Assembly: GCA_030067915.1 (NCBI GenBank)
Contig: JASGCC010000061.1
Location: 434,001-498,000 of the forward strand
Source: Hydractinia echinata
Taxonomy: Eukaryota; Cnidaria; Hydrozoa; Anthoathecata; Hydractiniidae
Length of the DNA stretch: 64,000 bases
Direction of reading: 5' to 3'
Made by a program: the position numbers and the translations under genes. The notes under the pieces are model-generated. The model saw nothing but the letters and a program-made list of their open reading frames with translations. It ran no database searches and had not been told where the DNA came from. Position 1 is the first letter of the stretch. Every line of letters starts with the position of its first letter. This document shows positions 11,623 to 23,565 of the stretch, piece after piece.

Positions 11623-12229
11623 GTTGGGTGCATTTCGAAGATCTACTTTTAGACCTTGAGTAAGGCAAATAGTCCTGCTCTCCGATTGAAGTATTTCGAG
11701 CAAAGTTATAATTTTACAATTTGAAGGACTTGTGAAGTTAGTTTACTTCAAAAAATATAGAATTTAGACGAAGAAGCTTGAAGAAAAGTTATTCGAAGAA
11801 AAAGAAATGACTTTTCATTTGCGAATGGAAATTTTGGTTGAAACCTACCAATGCAAGAGCGCTTTGGGAGATTCATTTTTTTTTAATGACCAGTGGGGTA
11901 ACGTTTTTGGTCGAATTTATTTTTGCCTATATATTCGCGAAATTTAATCCTATTTCCAGAAAGGAGTAGTGTTTTTTGTCATTTTTATCGGATTATAATA
12001 TGATTCTGATGTTATATGACTTTTTCTAAAATTTTATTCGCAATAGTTTACGGTAATTTTACTCGCCTTTCGCATTCATTCAGTTTATTGACGTCAAATG
12101 AATAATATGGTAAAATTACTTTATTGCGATGCTTTACTACTATTTTGCAACACAGATTTGAAATTTACAAACAAATGCGACATTTTCTGATTTGAATTTT
12201 GTTAGTTTTTATGTTACATGTTACTAATA
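11623..12229. other. Gene-free stretch
   Basis: 3' flank of copy A. No feature was recognised beyond ordinary AT-rich sequence. Confidence 0.35.
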
Positions 12230-12893
12230 CCCCGTTCACACCTAAAGTTGAAACATTTTTAAATTGGTTTTAAAAAACCATTTTTTTTAGAAATGTGCTT
12301 TATCTAAAAAATAATGTTTAAACAAAAACAAAAATGGTGGATTGCTGACGTGGTCGTGCAGCGCGAGAAAGTTGTTCACACATAAGAAAGCAAATGGAGA
12401 AAAATATGAAGGATTAAATGTAATCGAATTCATATTTTAATTAAGTTGTTGTTCAAAAGAAAACCATTTGCATTTTACTCTAGTTGAGCTATTATAGTGG
12501 TTGCGTTAATACAAACATAGGGAATGATAGCTAGCTACACATTCATGTTGAAAAAAAGGGATTGCTTAAACGCAAAATGCAAAGTAAACATGAGTCTGGA
12601 AACACTTTGTTATTAAGCAGAAAAAGGTTTAAAAATGTTGCAACCTTAAGTTAAATAAACTTAAGGTTTTATTACAGCGTAACCTAGCTATCAGATATAT
12701 TCTATATAAACTTTATTCATGACCAGAGAGTATTTCTTACTTTTTTAAAGAGGTTTCAAGTCAAAGTTTTCGACCACTTTATATTTGATCGTGGCAAATG
12801 TGTTTTATACTTTAGCTGTTAATGGTACATTTGAAAACAGAGTTTTAATGAAAACTAGTTAAGTAAAAACAGTTTTATTAGGTGTGAATGGGG
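12230..12893. mobile_element. MITE with ends CCCCGTTCACACCTAA / TTAGGTGTGAATGGGG
   Basis: The two ends are inverted repeats of about 16 bp with one mismatch, bounding about 664 bp of non-coding DNA. Target duplications are not clear. The superfamily is not determined. Confidence 0.65.
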
Positions 12894-14049
12894 CATAATA
12901 TATTGTCAAACTATAAAACCTTGATGTAAATATAATTTATATACTGTTATATATGATTTTTTTTTGTAAATTATACAGAGATTTGATATGTATGTTCAAT
13001 TTTACTGTCAGTGAATTCAGATTGTTACCTTTTTTGTCAACCTATGCTGATGTGCTGTGAAGAGAAGTTTCCCTCGTGTATCCTATATATAGTACTAGAC
13101 TACCGTATTCTTAGTTATATTTTAGTTGCACGTTGTGTGCTCGGTAAATTTTAACAAAACAGACTTGTTCTGTTTATTAGTATGTTATTTGTGTGGATTT
13201 AGGGAACTCTAATACACAAAACATCTTTTTAACGATGACGGTGACGTCATAACACATACCTCATCACAAAACAAGGGTTTTTTCAATTATTCCAATAAAA
13301 AATGATAAAAATAAAAAAATTAAAATTGTTCCGAAAGTCCAATTTTTATAGTTTTGAGAAGTCATCATAACTTTTCCGGATCTCAAACTTTTTCCAAATT
13401 TCAAGTCAACCAAAAGAGACATGCGCAGTTCCAAATGCCCAACCCAACCAATCGACTAAGAGCCCAGTCGAAATCGGGTTGTCATCATTATGGGACTTTT
13501 TATTGTTACCGCTTCTGTCGGTACGATTATTTTAAAATATTTTATGGAACAAAATTGACGTATCAAAAAAACACATAACCAGAACTTTGGAACGCATTTC
13601 ATGCAATAACGAGGTTTTTTGGTGTGTTCATTTACACAAGACACGAAATTTAAAAAGGGATAGTTTATTTGTTTATTTCCGACCTACTACGCTATCAAAA
13701 TGTCGCATTTTGCATATTTTTATTCTTATTTATGCAAAAAATATTCGTTGTGTAACATCGTTTCTACGGGACAATTCGTTCCTTTGTCAAATAATGTTTT
13801 CTCTGATAAAGGTTAACGAAGGGATTAAACTGAGACTTTGAATGTTATTTTTATAGCAAAAAAAAAGGTAGTTTGGAAGGATATGATGCAACAAAACGTT
13901 ACACGGAAACCCCAGTCCTCTCTTTCGCATATAAGCACCCAACCGTTGGTAAGCTAATTGACTTTTATGCGGTAATAATAAAAGTGGGCTTGAACAAGAG
14001 CAAAAACCGATTTCGTGGTTACCTGTCCCCGGTGTCCGCTTTAGACAAA
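12894..14049. other. Gene-free stretch
   Basis: Several short open frames exist (around 13354-14058), but they lack splice context, domains or composition suggesting genes. Nothing else was recognised. Confidence 0.35.
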
Positions 14050-14085
14050 TCTCTTTAATAATAGCCGTATTTTGTCTGTCTGTGC
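14050..14085 (+). mobile_element. Helitron 5' terminus
   Basis: A|TCTCTTTAATAATAGCCG followed by TATTTTGTCTGTCTGT. The same end recurs at 15539, and both are preceded by A. The matching 3' end was not located with confidence. Related interior sequence (GACTTTGTTTTGA, TTTGAAAAACCAAT) follows both copies, near 14385-14445 and 15650-15715. Confidence 0.55.
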
Positions 14086-15007
14086 AAAAGGGTTACCGAT
14101 ATTCCTTTGATCTTTCCGCGAGTTTTTAGAAACAAGGGGGTTGTTTAGTAGATAAACTTATAATTGATTAAAATAAATTTAGAAAATTAATTTATTTATG
14201 TAATTAAGTCAATTACTTTAATTTATTACCTAACTAAGAAAAATAAATTAAGTGATTGAAATGAATGCAATTATTTTAATACGCCATTTTTGATAAAAAT
14301 TACCCCCGTGATCTCAATCGCCGATTCCGCCCAGGAGCCACAGAAAACAAATAGGATAGTTTTACAGACAGTTTTACTGGCTTTGTTTTGACCGCTCGCA
14401 CGTAGTATACCAATCAAAACGTCTGATTCTTTGAAAAACCAATCCGAGATTTTCGCGCCTGGACATGCAAACGAGGGAACATTTTGGTTTTGAAAGTGGT
14501 CGTGGTCAGTGCTAGGTTTGTAGGTCTGCGTTCTTTTTGTCTTCTAAAAGCTTTTTATTTTTGTAATATTTGTTTTATGTATGTTTTTACATGTTAAGAT
14601 AAATATATTGTCACGTTTTTTAGCCATGTACAAATCTTAAACGCACCATTTTTAGGATTTTTGGCTAGGAACGAAGATTTTTATTGCGCATTCTACTGTC
14701 AGCTAGCTAGCTAGCTTTAGTTGTTACTATTCAGTTTAGTATAACAGCTTTTTATCCTAGCCAATATTATTTATTTTTATGTGGAAGTTGTGTCTATCTA
14801 GCTAGCTCCTTAGCTACCTCTGGCTAAAAAGTAAAAGTAGCCAAATGCAGTTTGGCTGCAACACAATTCTTTCTTATGCTAATGCAGTTAGACAGCTACC
14901 ACTTTTAATACTGTTATGAAAAGTTATGCTGCAAAATAAAATTGCTGAGTAATTTTTTTAACTGAACAGGATAACGACATGTGGTTTCCTGAATTTATTT
15001 TCACCAA

Positions 15008-15530
15008 AAGTCGCGATAAAGTTTTTTTAAAAATGGTGTTACGCCTATACTCATGTGCGACACGGTTTTCCTGTACTAACCACTCAGTCCAGTGTTAACA
15101 ACGGGCTGTTTCCTGTGTTTCTGTTTAACCTAAGTTGCGATAACGTTTTTTTTGGAAAAAGGTATTACCCTTATATGGATGTGTCACATTGTTTACCTGT
15201 GCTAAGCGCTCAGCTTGGAGTAACATTTTTTAACCTTCATTGGAAACATTCTCCTAAAAATAAAAAAGGTTGGTCGGCCGTTTTTGCTATGACGGGGTAA
15301 TAATAATCTGTGTTTTTATTTTAGCTTAAAATGTGGAAAGTTAATTTTGAAAAAAATTATTACACCAGAAACACCATAAATAGTGTGCGCTTCCCTTGAT
15401 TTACTACATACTCTATACCTGTACTAAAGTAAAGCACTTTAGTACAGGTATATAGTATGTAGTGAATCAATGTGTGGCACAGTTGACGGTTCTTATTAAT
15501 CACTCATTCGGGCGTTCAACGCCGGGAAAC
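15008..15530. repeat. Degenerate repeats plus a 34 bp-arm hairpin
   Basis: Diverged copies of a segment with GCGATAA...GTTTTTTT...TGTGACAC/TGTCACA...CACTCAG/GCTCAG occur near 15008, 15131 and 15469. Between them, 15397-15430 and 15436-15470 form a long hairpin (arm core ACCTGTACTAAAGT / ACTTTAGTACAGGT). The open frame at 15055-15300 is an artefact of these repeats. Confidence 0.55.
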
Positions 15531-15538
15531 ACGGCTAA

Positions 15539-15575
15539 TCTCTTTAGTAATAGCCGTATTTTGTCTGTCTGTCCG
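15539..15575 (+). mobile_element. Helitron 5' terminus, second copy
   Basis: A|TCTCTTTAGTAATAGCCG then TATTTTGTCTGTCTGT, nearly identical to 14050. Downstream sequence to about 15720 is diverged from that after 14085 but recognisably related. Confidence 0.55.
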
Positions 15576-16003
15576 CAAGAGACGCGTCGTGTCATGGCTG
15601 CATTAATTTTTTATATCTGCACGAAATACCACATGCGATAAAATTTTACCGACTTTGTTTTGATCGCCCGCGTGTAGTAGCCAATCGCAACGCCTAATTT
15701 TTTTGAAAAACCAATACGAAGGAATGAGCAGTTTTTATTTGTTTTTATTTTACTTCTAAAGTTCATATGATTTTGTATTTAAATATTTCGATGTATATAA
15801 CCAAAGACTTTATTATTTGTTTCAAAATAACTGTTGTATTCTAAATAAGCAAAAGAGGATATACCTATTTATCATTTTACAGTTTCTAGCGGATAGCAAA
15901 TTTTTGCTAAATTTGCTATTGAACACGCCGTTTACGATCGTCCCGCGAAATTTTGTGTTTAAATTATAAATATAATCAGGAAATTATCAAACATGAACCA
16001 GAA

Positions 16004-16060
16004 AGTAAGTAAGTAAGTAACGGGAAGTTTTAACGTCCTTGGGGATTCCATCCTAACCAG
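16004..16060 (-). mobile_element. 3' stub of a (CTTA)n-tailed SINE
   Basis: Four to five TAAG units are joined to CGGGAAGTTTTAACGTCC. This matches the tail junction of the SINE at 10395 and shows that the tetranucleotide belongs to the SINE. Confidence 0.65.
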
Positions 16061-16322
16061 AAAGCAAAATGAACCCAAAACAGGCTTGAGAAATTAACCC
16101 ACCTCACGTAACAACAATTACTAACCTTCTATGCGAAGAAAAAAATAAAATCCCATGTTTCATAACAAATTCACATTAAGACAGGCAAAAAAAAACATAA
16201 TTATCTTTAAAAAAACAGTGGTACAACGTCTCAATCCAGTTGAGAAGATTCATTCAAATTATTTTTAAAAATATTAGAGTTTTTGTTTCGTAGCTATTTG
16301 TTAACTTCTCCTATGACAGAAA

Positions 16323-16512
16323 AAGTTTTTAAATCACGCTAGATAAATCACGCTAAAAATCGTTGGTAAGATCACGCTTATAAGATCACGCTGGTGACAT
16401 CAGACTAAAGTCACCCTAATAAAATCACGCTAGATAAATCATGTAAAAAATTGCACTAATAAGATCACGCTGGTGAAACCAAACTTAAATCACGCTAATT
16501 AAATCGCACTAG
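16323..16512. repeat. Short tandem repeat based on AATCACGCTA
   Basis: About ten diverged units of 15-18 bp (ATCACGCTAATAA, ATCACGCTGGTGA and similar), with a hint of a higher-order unit near 100 bp. Non-coding. Confidence 0.75.
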
Positions 16513-16622
16513 TTAGAGGACGGACCTGCATTCAGTAACTTGATGGTTTTCTTAAAATATTTTAGAAATTACAGGACTAAAAATTCTTTCCAAATAATTT
16601 GTAGTTTTTGAGACTTCTTAAT

Positions 16623-16830
16623 ACAGTATACTCCCGTTAGGTGTGACTCCGGATACGTAGGACGCCGGCTGTATAGTACGCTTTTTCTCCGTCCCTTGAA
16701 CTTCCTTACCCTTTTCAAACAAAAAAACTTCGCTTAAGTGAGACCCCGGATAAGTAGGACGCCCGCTAAGCAGTACATTTTTTCTCCGTCCCTTGGAGCA
16801 AAAACTTCGCTTAAGTAGGACATTCAATGT
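16623..16830. mobile_element. Tigger/pogo-like terminal fragment
   Basis: TACAGTATACTCCCGTTAGG resembles a Tc1/mariner-Tigger end beside a TA. Two internal near-repeats follow (GGATACGTAGGACGCC / GGATAAGTAGGACGCC, each followed by TTTTTCTCCGTCCCTTG). No matching right end was found. Confidence 0.45.
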
Positions 16831-16924
16831 GATGGATCACTTCATATTTTTCCGAGACTGACTGACATTGCAATGATTCGAAAGAAAAATTTGTAAACAA
16901 AACAAACTTTTCTCGAGTTCTTTA

Positions 16925-17692
16925 ACCCGTGGAACAATCTACGGGAATTGGCCGTTGTAAGTATTTTGCGCACCGTTATTTCACGAACCTGTTCTATTCT
17001 GCCGTAGTCACGGTCCCTGGAAAAATACATTTATAGGCACGGAACTACACAGTATAAACTACACAAAAATACACATTTTTCTTTTTTTATACCATAGTTT
17101 ATCGGAAGTAGTGTTACTCCGAGTTCTCGTAAAATTCATATATTTAACAATAATTCGCGTATTTTACGTCCTGTTTGGGGTTGAGAAATAGACTCCTCAT
17201 GTAAATAGCGTTTAAGAGGCTAAATTTGATAAATTTTTACACATTTTGTTCAGTTAAAAAACATAAGAACAATTTCAGCAAAAAAAGAACATCCAGCTTC
17301 AGACAAAAGTTCTTATAAAACATGTAAATGATCAAGGATGAAACAAAATTTGCGAAATAAATTCCGAATTCAAGTTTAGAACAAACAAAAAAATCACTTA
17401 CAAAATCTTCTTAAAATTTACTGTTCTCTTGTTCTTATCATAAAACTTGTTTTTGTTAATTTCTTTGAAAAGGCGCGAATAATTAAAACTTTTTAACGAA
17501 ATAGACAACGCAAGGTCCGTAACTTCGACCGTGTACGTATTCATAAAAAAGAAACTGCATCGAAGGAACAATAAAATCTAACTACCCATGACTTTTGTAT
17601 AAGCATTTTTAAATTACGCGAAAGCTGCAAAACAACGAAAAAGGCAAAGTAAATTATATCGCAAACAGAATACGGCTATTATTATAGAGAGA
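16925..17692 (-). mobile_element. Non-autonomous Helitron-like element, about 0.77 kb
   Basis: On the minus strand it begins A|TCTCTCTATAATAATAGCCG at 17692. Near 16925-16945 it carries the imperfect terminal hairpin CCCGTAGATTGTTCCACGGG. The CTAG end itself is not preserved. No coding sequence was recognised inside. Confidence 0.5.
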
Positions 17693-17885
17693 TATTTAAT
17701 GAGAGAGAGGTTGGGGAGTAATATCCTACTTAATAATTGAGGGTGAATAAAATTGTCAATTGATATTCTCAACTTTAAAAAATAATAGCTGCAAGTTTTT
17801 ATATGCTATTCCGCGTATTTCACTGAACGGCCCGTATTTTACCCACAATATGCAGTGCAACTTCACTCCAACTAAAATGGTAAAT

Positions 17886-18193
17886 AAAACACGTGTGTTT
17901 GGAACTAAGCTGCAATATCGTGGTGCAGAGAGTCTGACCTCGTTGACCTGATGTTACTCCCCACGCATGAACGTCTGAGCATCAGGCCACGCAAACCGTG
18001 AATATCGCTCTCATGTCCTGTTTACTAGAGTATAAATTAATTATATTTGTAATGTTATGCAACAGTCACTATGAATAAATAATTTTTTATTATACTGAAT
18101 AGTTTACGTGGATCTGTAACAAAAATATGATTCTTGATTCACGTCAGACTCTCTGCACGATATCGCAACTGAGTTCCAAACACACGTGTTATT
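17886..18193. mobile_element. Fold-back element with arms of about 50 bp
   Basis: 17886-17938 and 18143-18193 are inverted copies with a few mismatches (ACACGTGTGTTTGGAACT...CAGAGAGTCTGAC versus GTCAGACTCTCTG...AGTTCCAAACACACGTGT). The right arm abuts a SINE directly. Confidence 0.7.
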
Positions 18194-18195
18194 TT

Positions 18196-18440
18196 GGTGG
18201 CGCGTGGCCTTGTGGTTATGGAGTTCGCTTCGTAATCACAAGGTCCGTGGTTCGGGCATGTTTAGCAAGTGTCTTTACCACAGCTACCGGTCAACCCATG
18301 CCATGTGAGGGAAATTGGGTAGGTAATGCCGGTGTATACTTAATGTATACATTCCGAACACAGGACCCACATTGATAACAGTGTCTCTAACACTGGAGTG
18401 GCTGTATCCTGTATAAATATTAGGAATAATAATAATGCTT
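18196..18440 (+). mobile_element. tRNA-derived SINE with (AAT)n tail
   Basis: The head GGTGGCGCGTGGCCTTGTGG contains an A-box-like GGCCTTGTGGTTATGG. A B-box-like TCCGTGGTTCGGGC follows at tRNA spacing. A non-tRNA body and a short AATAATAATAAT tail end the element. Confidence 0.7.
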
Positions 18441-19996
18441 TACTGATTTAACTATCTTTTCGACTAAACGTCAACATTTTTGCTTCCGATTAAAAACTTT
18501 ATGCGCATTCTCGTTCCCAAAGCTCTTTAAGAATTCCTCGAAGTTTACGTAGAAGAGATCTAAGGACTAGAATGTTTTGTGTGGTGTGTTTCATCATAAC
18601 TCAATAAAACAGAACAAGAAATATATACCAGGGTTTTTTACAAAAAGGCTGAAATACAAAATCAGTTAAAGTGAAGGTTTAAACCTGTTGAATGACTCTA
18701 TGCAAAAAACATCGTTTATTTTTAAAAATTGATGCATTATTACATGTTTTTGACCTATCAGTCACTTCATTAGCTTTTTCGTTTAAACGGATGAACTTTT
18801 TCTAGACTACTTTCCGCGTGACGTAGTTGTTTTGATTTCATTCGAGAACAAGGGGCATGCGCGCACTTTTGTGTAGGTAAAAAAGCAGGACTCTCACAGG
18901 GCAAAATAGCTATTAATGAAGATTAAAGTTTTTTGGATAGCATAAGATCCAACAGGAAATGGAATTAAATTTTAACTATATTTTTCTAAGTCTTCTTAAA
19001 AAAGTTTCCTACTTTTAAGCGAATATTTCTCTTTTTCGATGGATTTCCTTGATTACCGTGGTCTGTTGTTTATATTTTCTTTCTACAAAAATGCTTGCGC
19101 ATGTTCACAAAATCCGCAAACTTTTTAATTTCTGTAAACATTAGTCATCTATTGAATTTTGGTAAATCTATTGCTTTAAGAGCTCGTTATATGAATTATT
19201 CTCGGAACAAAATGTATACGAGAGAAACGAGCAGTACTTTAAAACCAAAAGAAAAATAAAATAAAAAATACGAAAAATAAAATAAAAAATATTTTCATTT
19301 CTGCATTGATTTGCATTGCCGTATTTTATCCAAATACAAGCCAAATTATCAAAATATTATTCGTTAAAACATTTCTCATATTTTAGTTACTATAAAAAAA
19401 TTCGCGCCACATAATCGAAAAATTGAAGATTTTTTAGACCGATATCTGTTTCTTGACTTTTCTGTGATAAAACTTTTTCACCAGAAACACACATCCAACA
19501 ATGGTTATTTTATTTTTATTTTATGTTTCAACGTGACACATGTGGACAAGAAACCTTTCACACAGTTTGACCTGCAGCAGGTTATCCTTCAGGTTTCGAA
19601 TTTCCGTTTAAACTGATCATGTATTATGCATTTAGCTTTTTAAAATTTAGCAGATTTAGCGTCAGTTGTCTTTAAGAAGAGAGATGCTGTTATATCTTGT
19701 TATAATCTTGAATATAATTTCAAATATATATTTTAAATACGTATTTACAATGAAATTTTTAATATTTTAGCAGATGGAAGATTTAAATTGTTATCAACCT
19801 TGGAAAGAGTATAAGAGTTCATATCACGATGTGAATATTTAATTTATTTCTGTAGTAATGTAACCAAACCATTCGATTTAGTAATTGACTGCATTGTTGT
19901 TAGTTACATTTCGATGTATTTACAAAGTTTTATTTAATAAATTAGAAACACAACTTTTTTAACATCCAGAACCCGCAGTTGTCCTCAAAAAGAAAG
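18441..19996. other. Gene-free stretch
   Basis: 5' flank of gene copy B. No transposon ends, exons or RNA genes were recognised. Confidence 0.35.
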
Positions 19997-22828
19997 ATGG
20001 CGTTGATTCATTTTATAATTTTGTTATCTGCATACCAAATATTTCATGTTAAGGGTGGTATATATACTTCAGATGAAGATTTACCTGATGGTGTTATTAC
20101 GAAATATTTAAAGGGGAAAACTAAAGTAAGCTGTGTGTTGCAATGTGAAAGGGATGGACAATGTGATGAAGCCATGTTTAAATTGAATAATAAACAAAAA
20201 AGAAGTGGCGAGTGCTGGTTTGTGAGGAAAATATCTAACGATACTAAAGATGAAGTCAAAGACATGAAACAGGATAAATCAATTGAAAGTTTTAAGTATG
20301 TGGTATGTGTAAAAAAATCATATTTTTACTTTATTGATTTTTTTTTGTCTTCTTATTTCTGAGCATTTTTTGACATTTTTTCAAATAATTTTAGCTACCT
20401 ACATGTGGTAAGACTCCATGTTATTTTGGAAGATGTGTGAAAACAGACGATTCTAAAGGATACAAATGCGAATGTAAAGGTAAATTTATTTTCTCACAGT
20501 TGTCTAAAATATGCATAACTCAATTTTTAAGCTTAACGATGTCTTATTTCCCAGGTCTTAGCAACTATATTAACTTAAACATAGCCAAGCCTTGGCATAA
20601 ATGTTTGTTGACACATTGGAGGACAGTTGAGATAATAAAAAAGTGGATCACATCATACAGTCTAAGATGATATCACCATATATATTTCTAAACTTGCAAA
20701 AAAAGCTGTAACGGTGGAACATAAACTTAATAAATTAGGAATAATAAATTAGATGTCTAGAACGATTTAGATTGTTTGATAAAGCATAAACTCGCGCAGG
20801 CTCGAAAATAGTGGAACGCTGGCATTAAAAAAGGGACGACGAGTAGTAAAGATTCTCAGTGTACAAGTTAGAACTAAAAAATATCTTGGATAAAATGTTT
20901 AAAACTTACTAACAAACTTTCTTTCCGAACACTTCTGTTCAGATTGTTGAAGAAGAAATTAAGCCCATTATATTTTTATTGCGAAATATATTTTAAATGA
21001 GCAAACCGAGATCCTAGATCCTTTGGTGAAACACGGGATTTGAGACCCGAGGCCCTGTAGGTGTCTCTGTTTGTTCATATTCCGTAAATATAAAGAGTGT
21101 GTTCACGTGTTTTGATTGAGAGAAGTTATTTTGGAAATATTTACAAGAAACATTTTTCCAAAAAAAAACCTACTTATTTGTATGCGGAGAGTTTGTTAAA
21201 TTTTTTCTGATAACGTCGGTGATTTGCTGTCTCCTGAACTGTGCGATTTAAACAGAGAATTTCAAAATCTTTGTTGTCGTTCAACTTATCGTTCAATAAA
21301 ATTGAGACTTTACAACACTATTTTACTAGAATCACTACTGTATTCCACATCTGAAATTCAGAGCTAAAGATGGAACTTAAATCTTCCATATTCCTTGCCT
21401 CTTTCGTTTTCAGCGTTCAGCGTAAGCTGATTTCTGGAGCGTAACTCACGTCACAGAATAACTGTGTACTGACTTAACCGTGCGCTCATTGAAGACATGA
21501 ATTTTGTAGGAAAAGATACCAAATTTTTGATTTTTTTTTTAAATTTAAACATGGGTTTATGAAATGAACATAAAAGAAACACCTAAATTTGTTTTTTAAG
21601 TCATTGGAAATCATCTAATTCATAGAATATTTATGTTGAAAAAAATATAAATTTTTAACAGAAAAGCTATTAAAAAAATAAAATCTCAAATCTTTTCAAT
21701 AAAATTAAATTTGTTTACAAAGATTAAATTTCTATATCTCACGATTTTTGCTTGATACACATCTACGTTGTAGGCTAAAATACACAGGCATTTAAATTCA
21801 TTGAGGCAAAATTATAATGTTAATGTTCTGAATTAATAAGATTTTATAACAATGTCAAGGTAAAAAAGTACAACGCAGAAGCACAAAAAAGGTGATTCTT
21901 CAGCTTTAAATGCCTTAACCTTTTATGCTAGAGAGTCGGCAACTTTTAACAATTGTTTTGAGTCTTTCCAGTTTATTACTTTATGATAAAATAAGCACTA
22001 CTCGATAAAGAATTTATTTGGCTTTTAGAAAGTATATACCATTTTATACTTTATTTTGCAGTTTAAAAAATATAGACAGTATTCTCAACATGTATTAATA
22101 TAAGGTGTTTCATGTATCCTTAAAAATAGATTCGCCTTAAAACATATATGGTGTGCGCCTTGATGCGGTAAGAACTTTAGGCAATATAATAGAAGAGTTA
22201 TTACCGTTAGTTTACAATGGTGGAACCGCACAAAATATTCACGAACGTATTCTGGATTCAGTTTGTGTAAACTTTAATAACTTCTACTACACAACGAAGT
22301 AACATTCCGTTATTCACTGCTCTTTAAAGATAAGTTTTATAAGCATTAACAATACGATTTACCTGACTTTTAAGGTGTTGCAGCATTCCATAATCTTTAT
22401 GAAGAACGAGATACAACTCACGAATCGTCCAATTACATTCTATTCTAATTTCTGTTGAAAGGGATGTTTCAATAGCTCTAAAGAAGAAGATAAAATTGCA
22501 GCATGTTGGTGGAGCTGGTTTGAAATGCAGTATCCATTCAACGCCAAAAAAATGGGGATGTGGAACAGACAATATTGCTGTTCTCGTTACAGATGCTAAA
22601 GGAAATATACTTTACCCATCGGTTGAATATCATGGTGGCAAAACTATTTATGCCATGCCAGGATACAACACTAACTCACCCTATCTTGTTCTTAATGCAA
22701 CAAATCACATTGTTCAGAAAGGTCAAGAATTAAGATTGTACCAGGGTGAAGCTTTTTATAATCATATGGCTGATGACAATAGTGGTGAATCTTGTGTTGA
22801 CATTTTTGCTATTCTTTGTGACGTGTAA
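19997..22828 (+). CDS. Secreted PAN-like/EGF gene, copy B (C-terminal domain truncated)
   Basis: Exon 1 (19997-20302, ATG) encodes a signal peptide (MALIHFIILLSAYQIFHVKG). A PAN/apple-like segment follows with cysteines in VSCVLQCERDGQCDEAMFK and GECWF. Exon 2 (20395-20479, 85 bp) encodes an EGF-like core (LPTCGKTPCYFGRC...YKCEC) and leaves phase 1, which is what the terminal exon of this family needs. The terminal homology begins only near 22488 (KLQHVGGAGLKCS) and runs to the stop at 22826-22828 (DIFAILCDV). The first 35 or so residues of that domain, present in copies A and C, are missing and replaced by unrelated sequence. No good acceptor in the right phase precedes the remnant. The gene may therefore make a short PAN-EGF protein, use an unseen exon, or be decaying. 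Extracellular location is inferred from the signal peptide and cysteines. Confidence 0.62.
20700..22146. other. Intronic sequence of copy B
   Basis: Mostly featureless AT-rich DNA. A short ATG frame at 21370 looks like a signal peptide (MELKSSIFLASFVFSVQ) but is not supported by any following exon. Confidence 0.3.
22147..22302 (+). other. Unrecognised coding-like fragment
   Basis: This 51-codon frame ends in TAA and has protein-like composition (YGVRLDAVRTLGNIIEELLP ... HERILDSVCVNF). The family was not recognised. It lies in the sequence that replaces the first half of the terminal domain of copy B and may be part of an inserted element. GCG|GTAAGA within it could also be a splice donor. 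Confidence 0.3.
22363..22477 (-). other. Exon-like fragment on the opposite strand
   Basis: On the minus strand a T-rich acceptor (CTTCTTTAG) is followed by 115 bp of open frame (AIETSLSTEIRIECNWTIRE ... QHLKSQ) ending at CAG|GTAAAT, a good donor. Phase is 2 in and 0 out. The protein is unrecognised. It is interleaved with copy B's remnant and may be a piece of an inserted transposon. Confidence 0.35.
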
Positions 22829-23225
22829 AATAAGAATAACTTATCGGGGTCGGGGTATTCTTAAAGGGGGTGGAGGATCGTGGTCAAAAAAATTCGAAAG
22901 AAAATGTACTAGGAGAAAAATTTCCAATGTTTTTATTTTGAATTTAATTTTACAATTTTGGACCAAATACAGTCAGCCAAAATTTTAGCTACTTTTTTAT
23001 TTCCCCGAAAAGGTCCGTTTTCATGAGGGGAATATAACATTACAATAAGATACGTTGAGCCATAGCATTGGATTGTATCATGCACGTCCATACTCTGCAG
23101 GTGCATTTTAAGAAAAGTACACAAGCTTATACATTTGTCAATGCGCAGAAAAATATCTTTAATTAACTTATTTATTTTTTATTTATCACCAAACGAGAAA
23201 GTTGTCTTTTCTCTCCTCGATTTAG

Positions 23226-23344
23226 ATGACATTCCTACATTTATTATCAAGCAAAATATAACAGAAACATTCCAGAAAACATGTAAAAGGATTTCTGCAT
23301 GTTTTGTGCAAACGATCGAAGGTCAAGAGTACGTTAAATATTAA
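23226..23344 (+). other. Possible terminal exon, unassigned
   Basis: After CTCGATTTAG, a frame reads DDIPTFIIKQNITETFQKTC and then KRISACFVQ, ending EYVKY-stop. The two cysteines and signal-free start could belong to another PAN-like segment. No partner exons were found. Confidence 0.22.
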
Positions 23345-23565
23345 GGCAATATAAACACTTGTTGCTTACAACTTCACTTAGAGAGCGAATATTCTCAAAC
23401 GAAAGGTGATTCATGTATCTAGCTTCTCTTCGTAAAACCTTCAAGGGGCAGAATTTTAAGAGTGAAATAGTTTTAATTACAGAATTTTTGAGAATAAAGA
23501 TATAAAATACTGCTACGAGCTAGCTGTTATAAAATATTATTCTTAACCTTTCTTTTGTTATGGTA

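Noticed and set aside
13354..14058. Series of short plus-strand frames
   Set aside because: No domains, splice context or protein-like composition; expected by chance.
21370..21421. Signal-peptide-like ATG frame MELKSSIFLASFVFSVQ
   Set aside because: No PAN-like or other exon follows with a matching phase.
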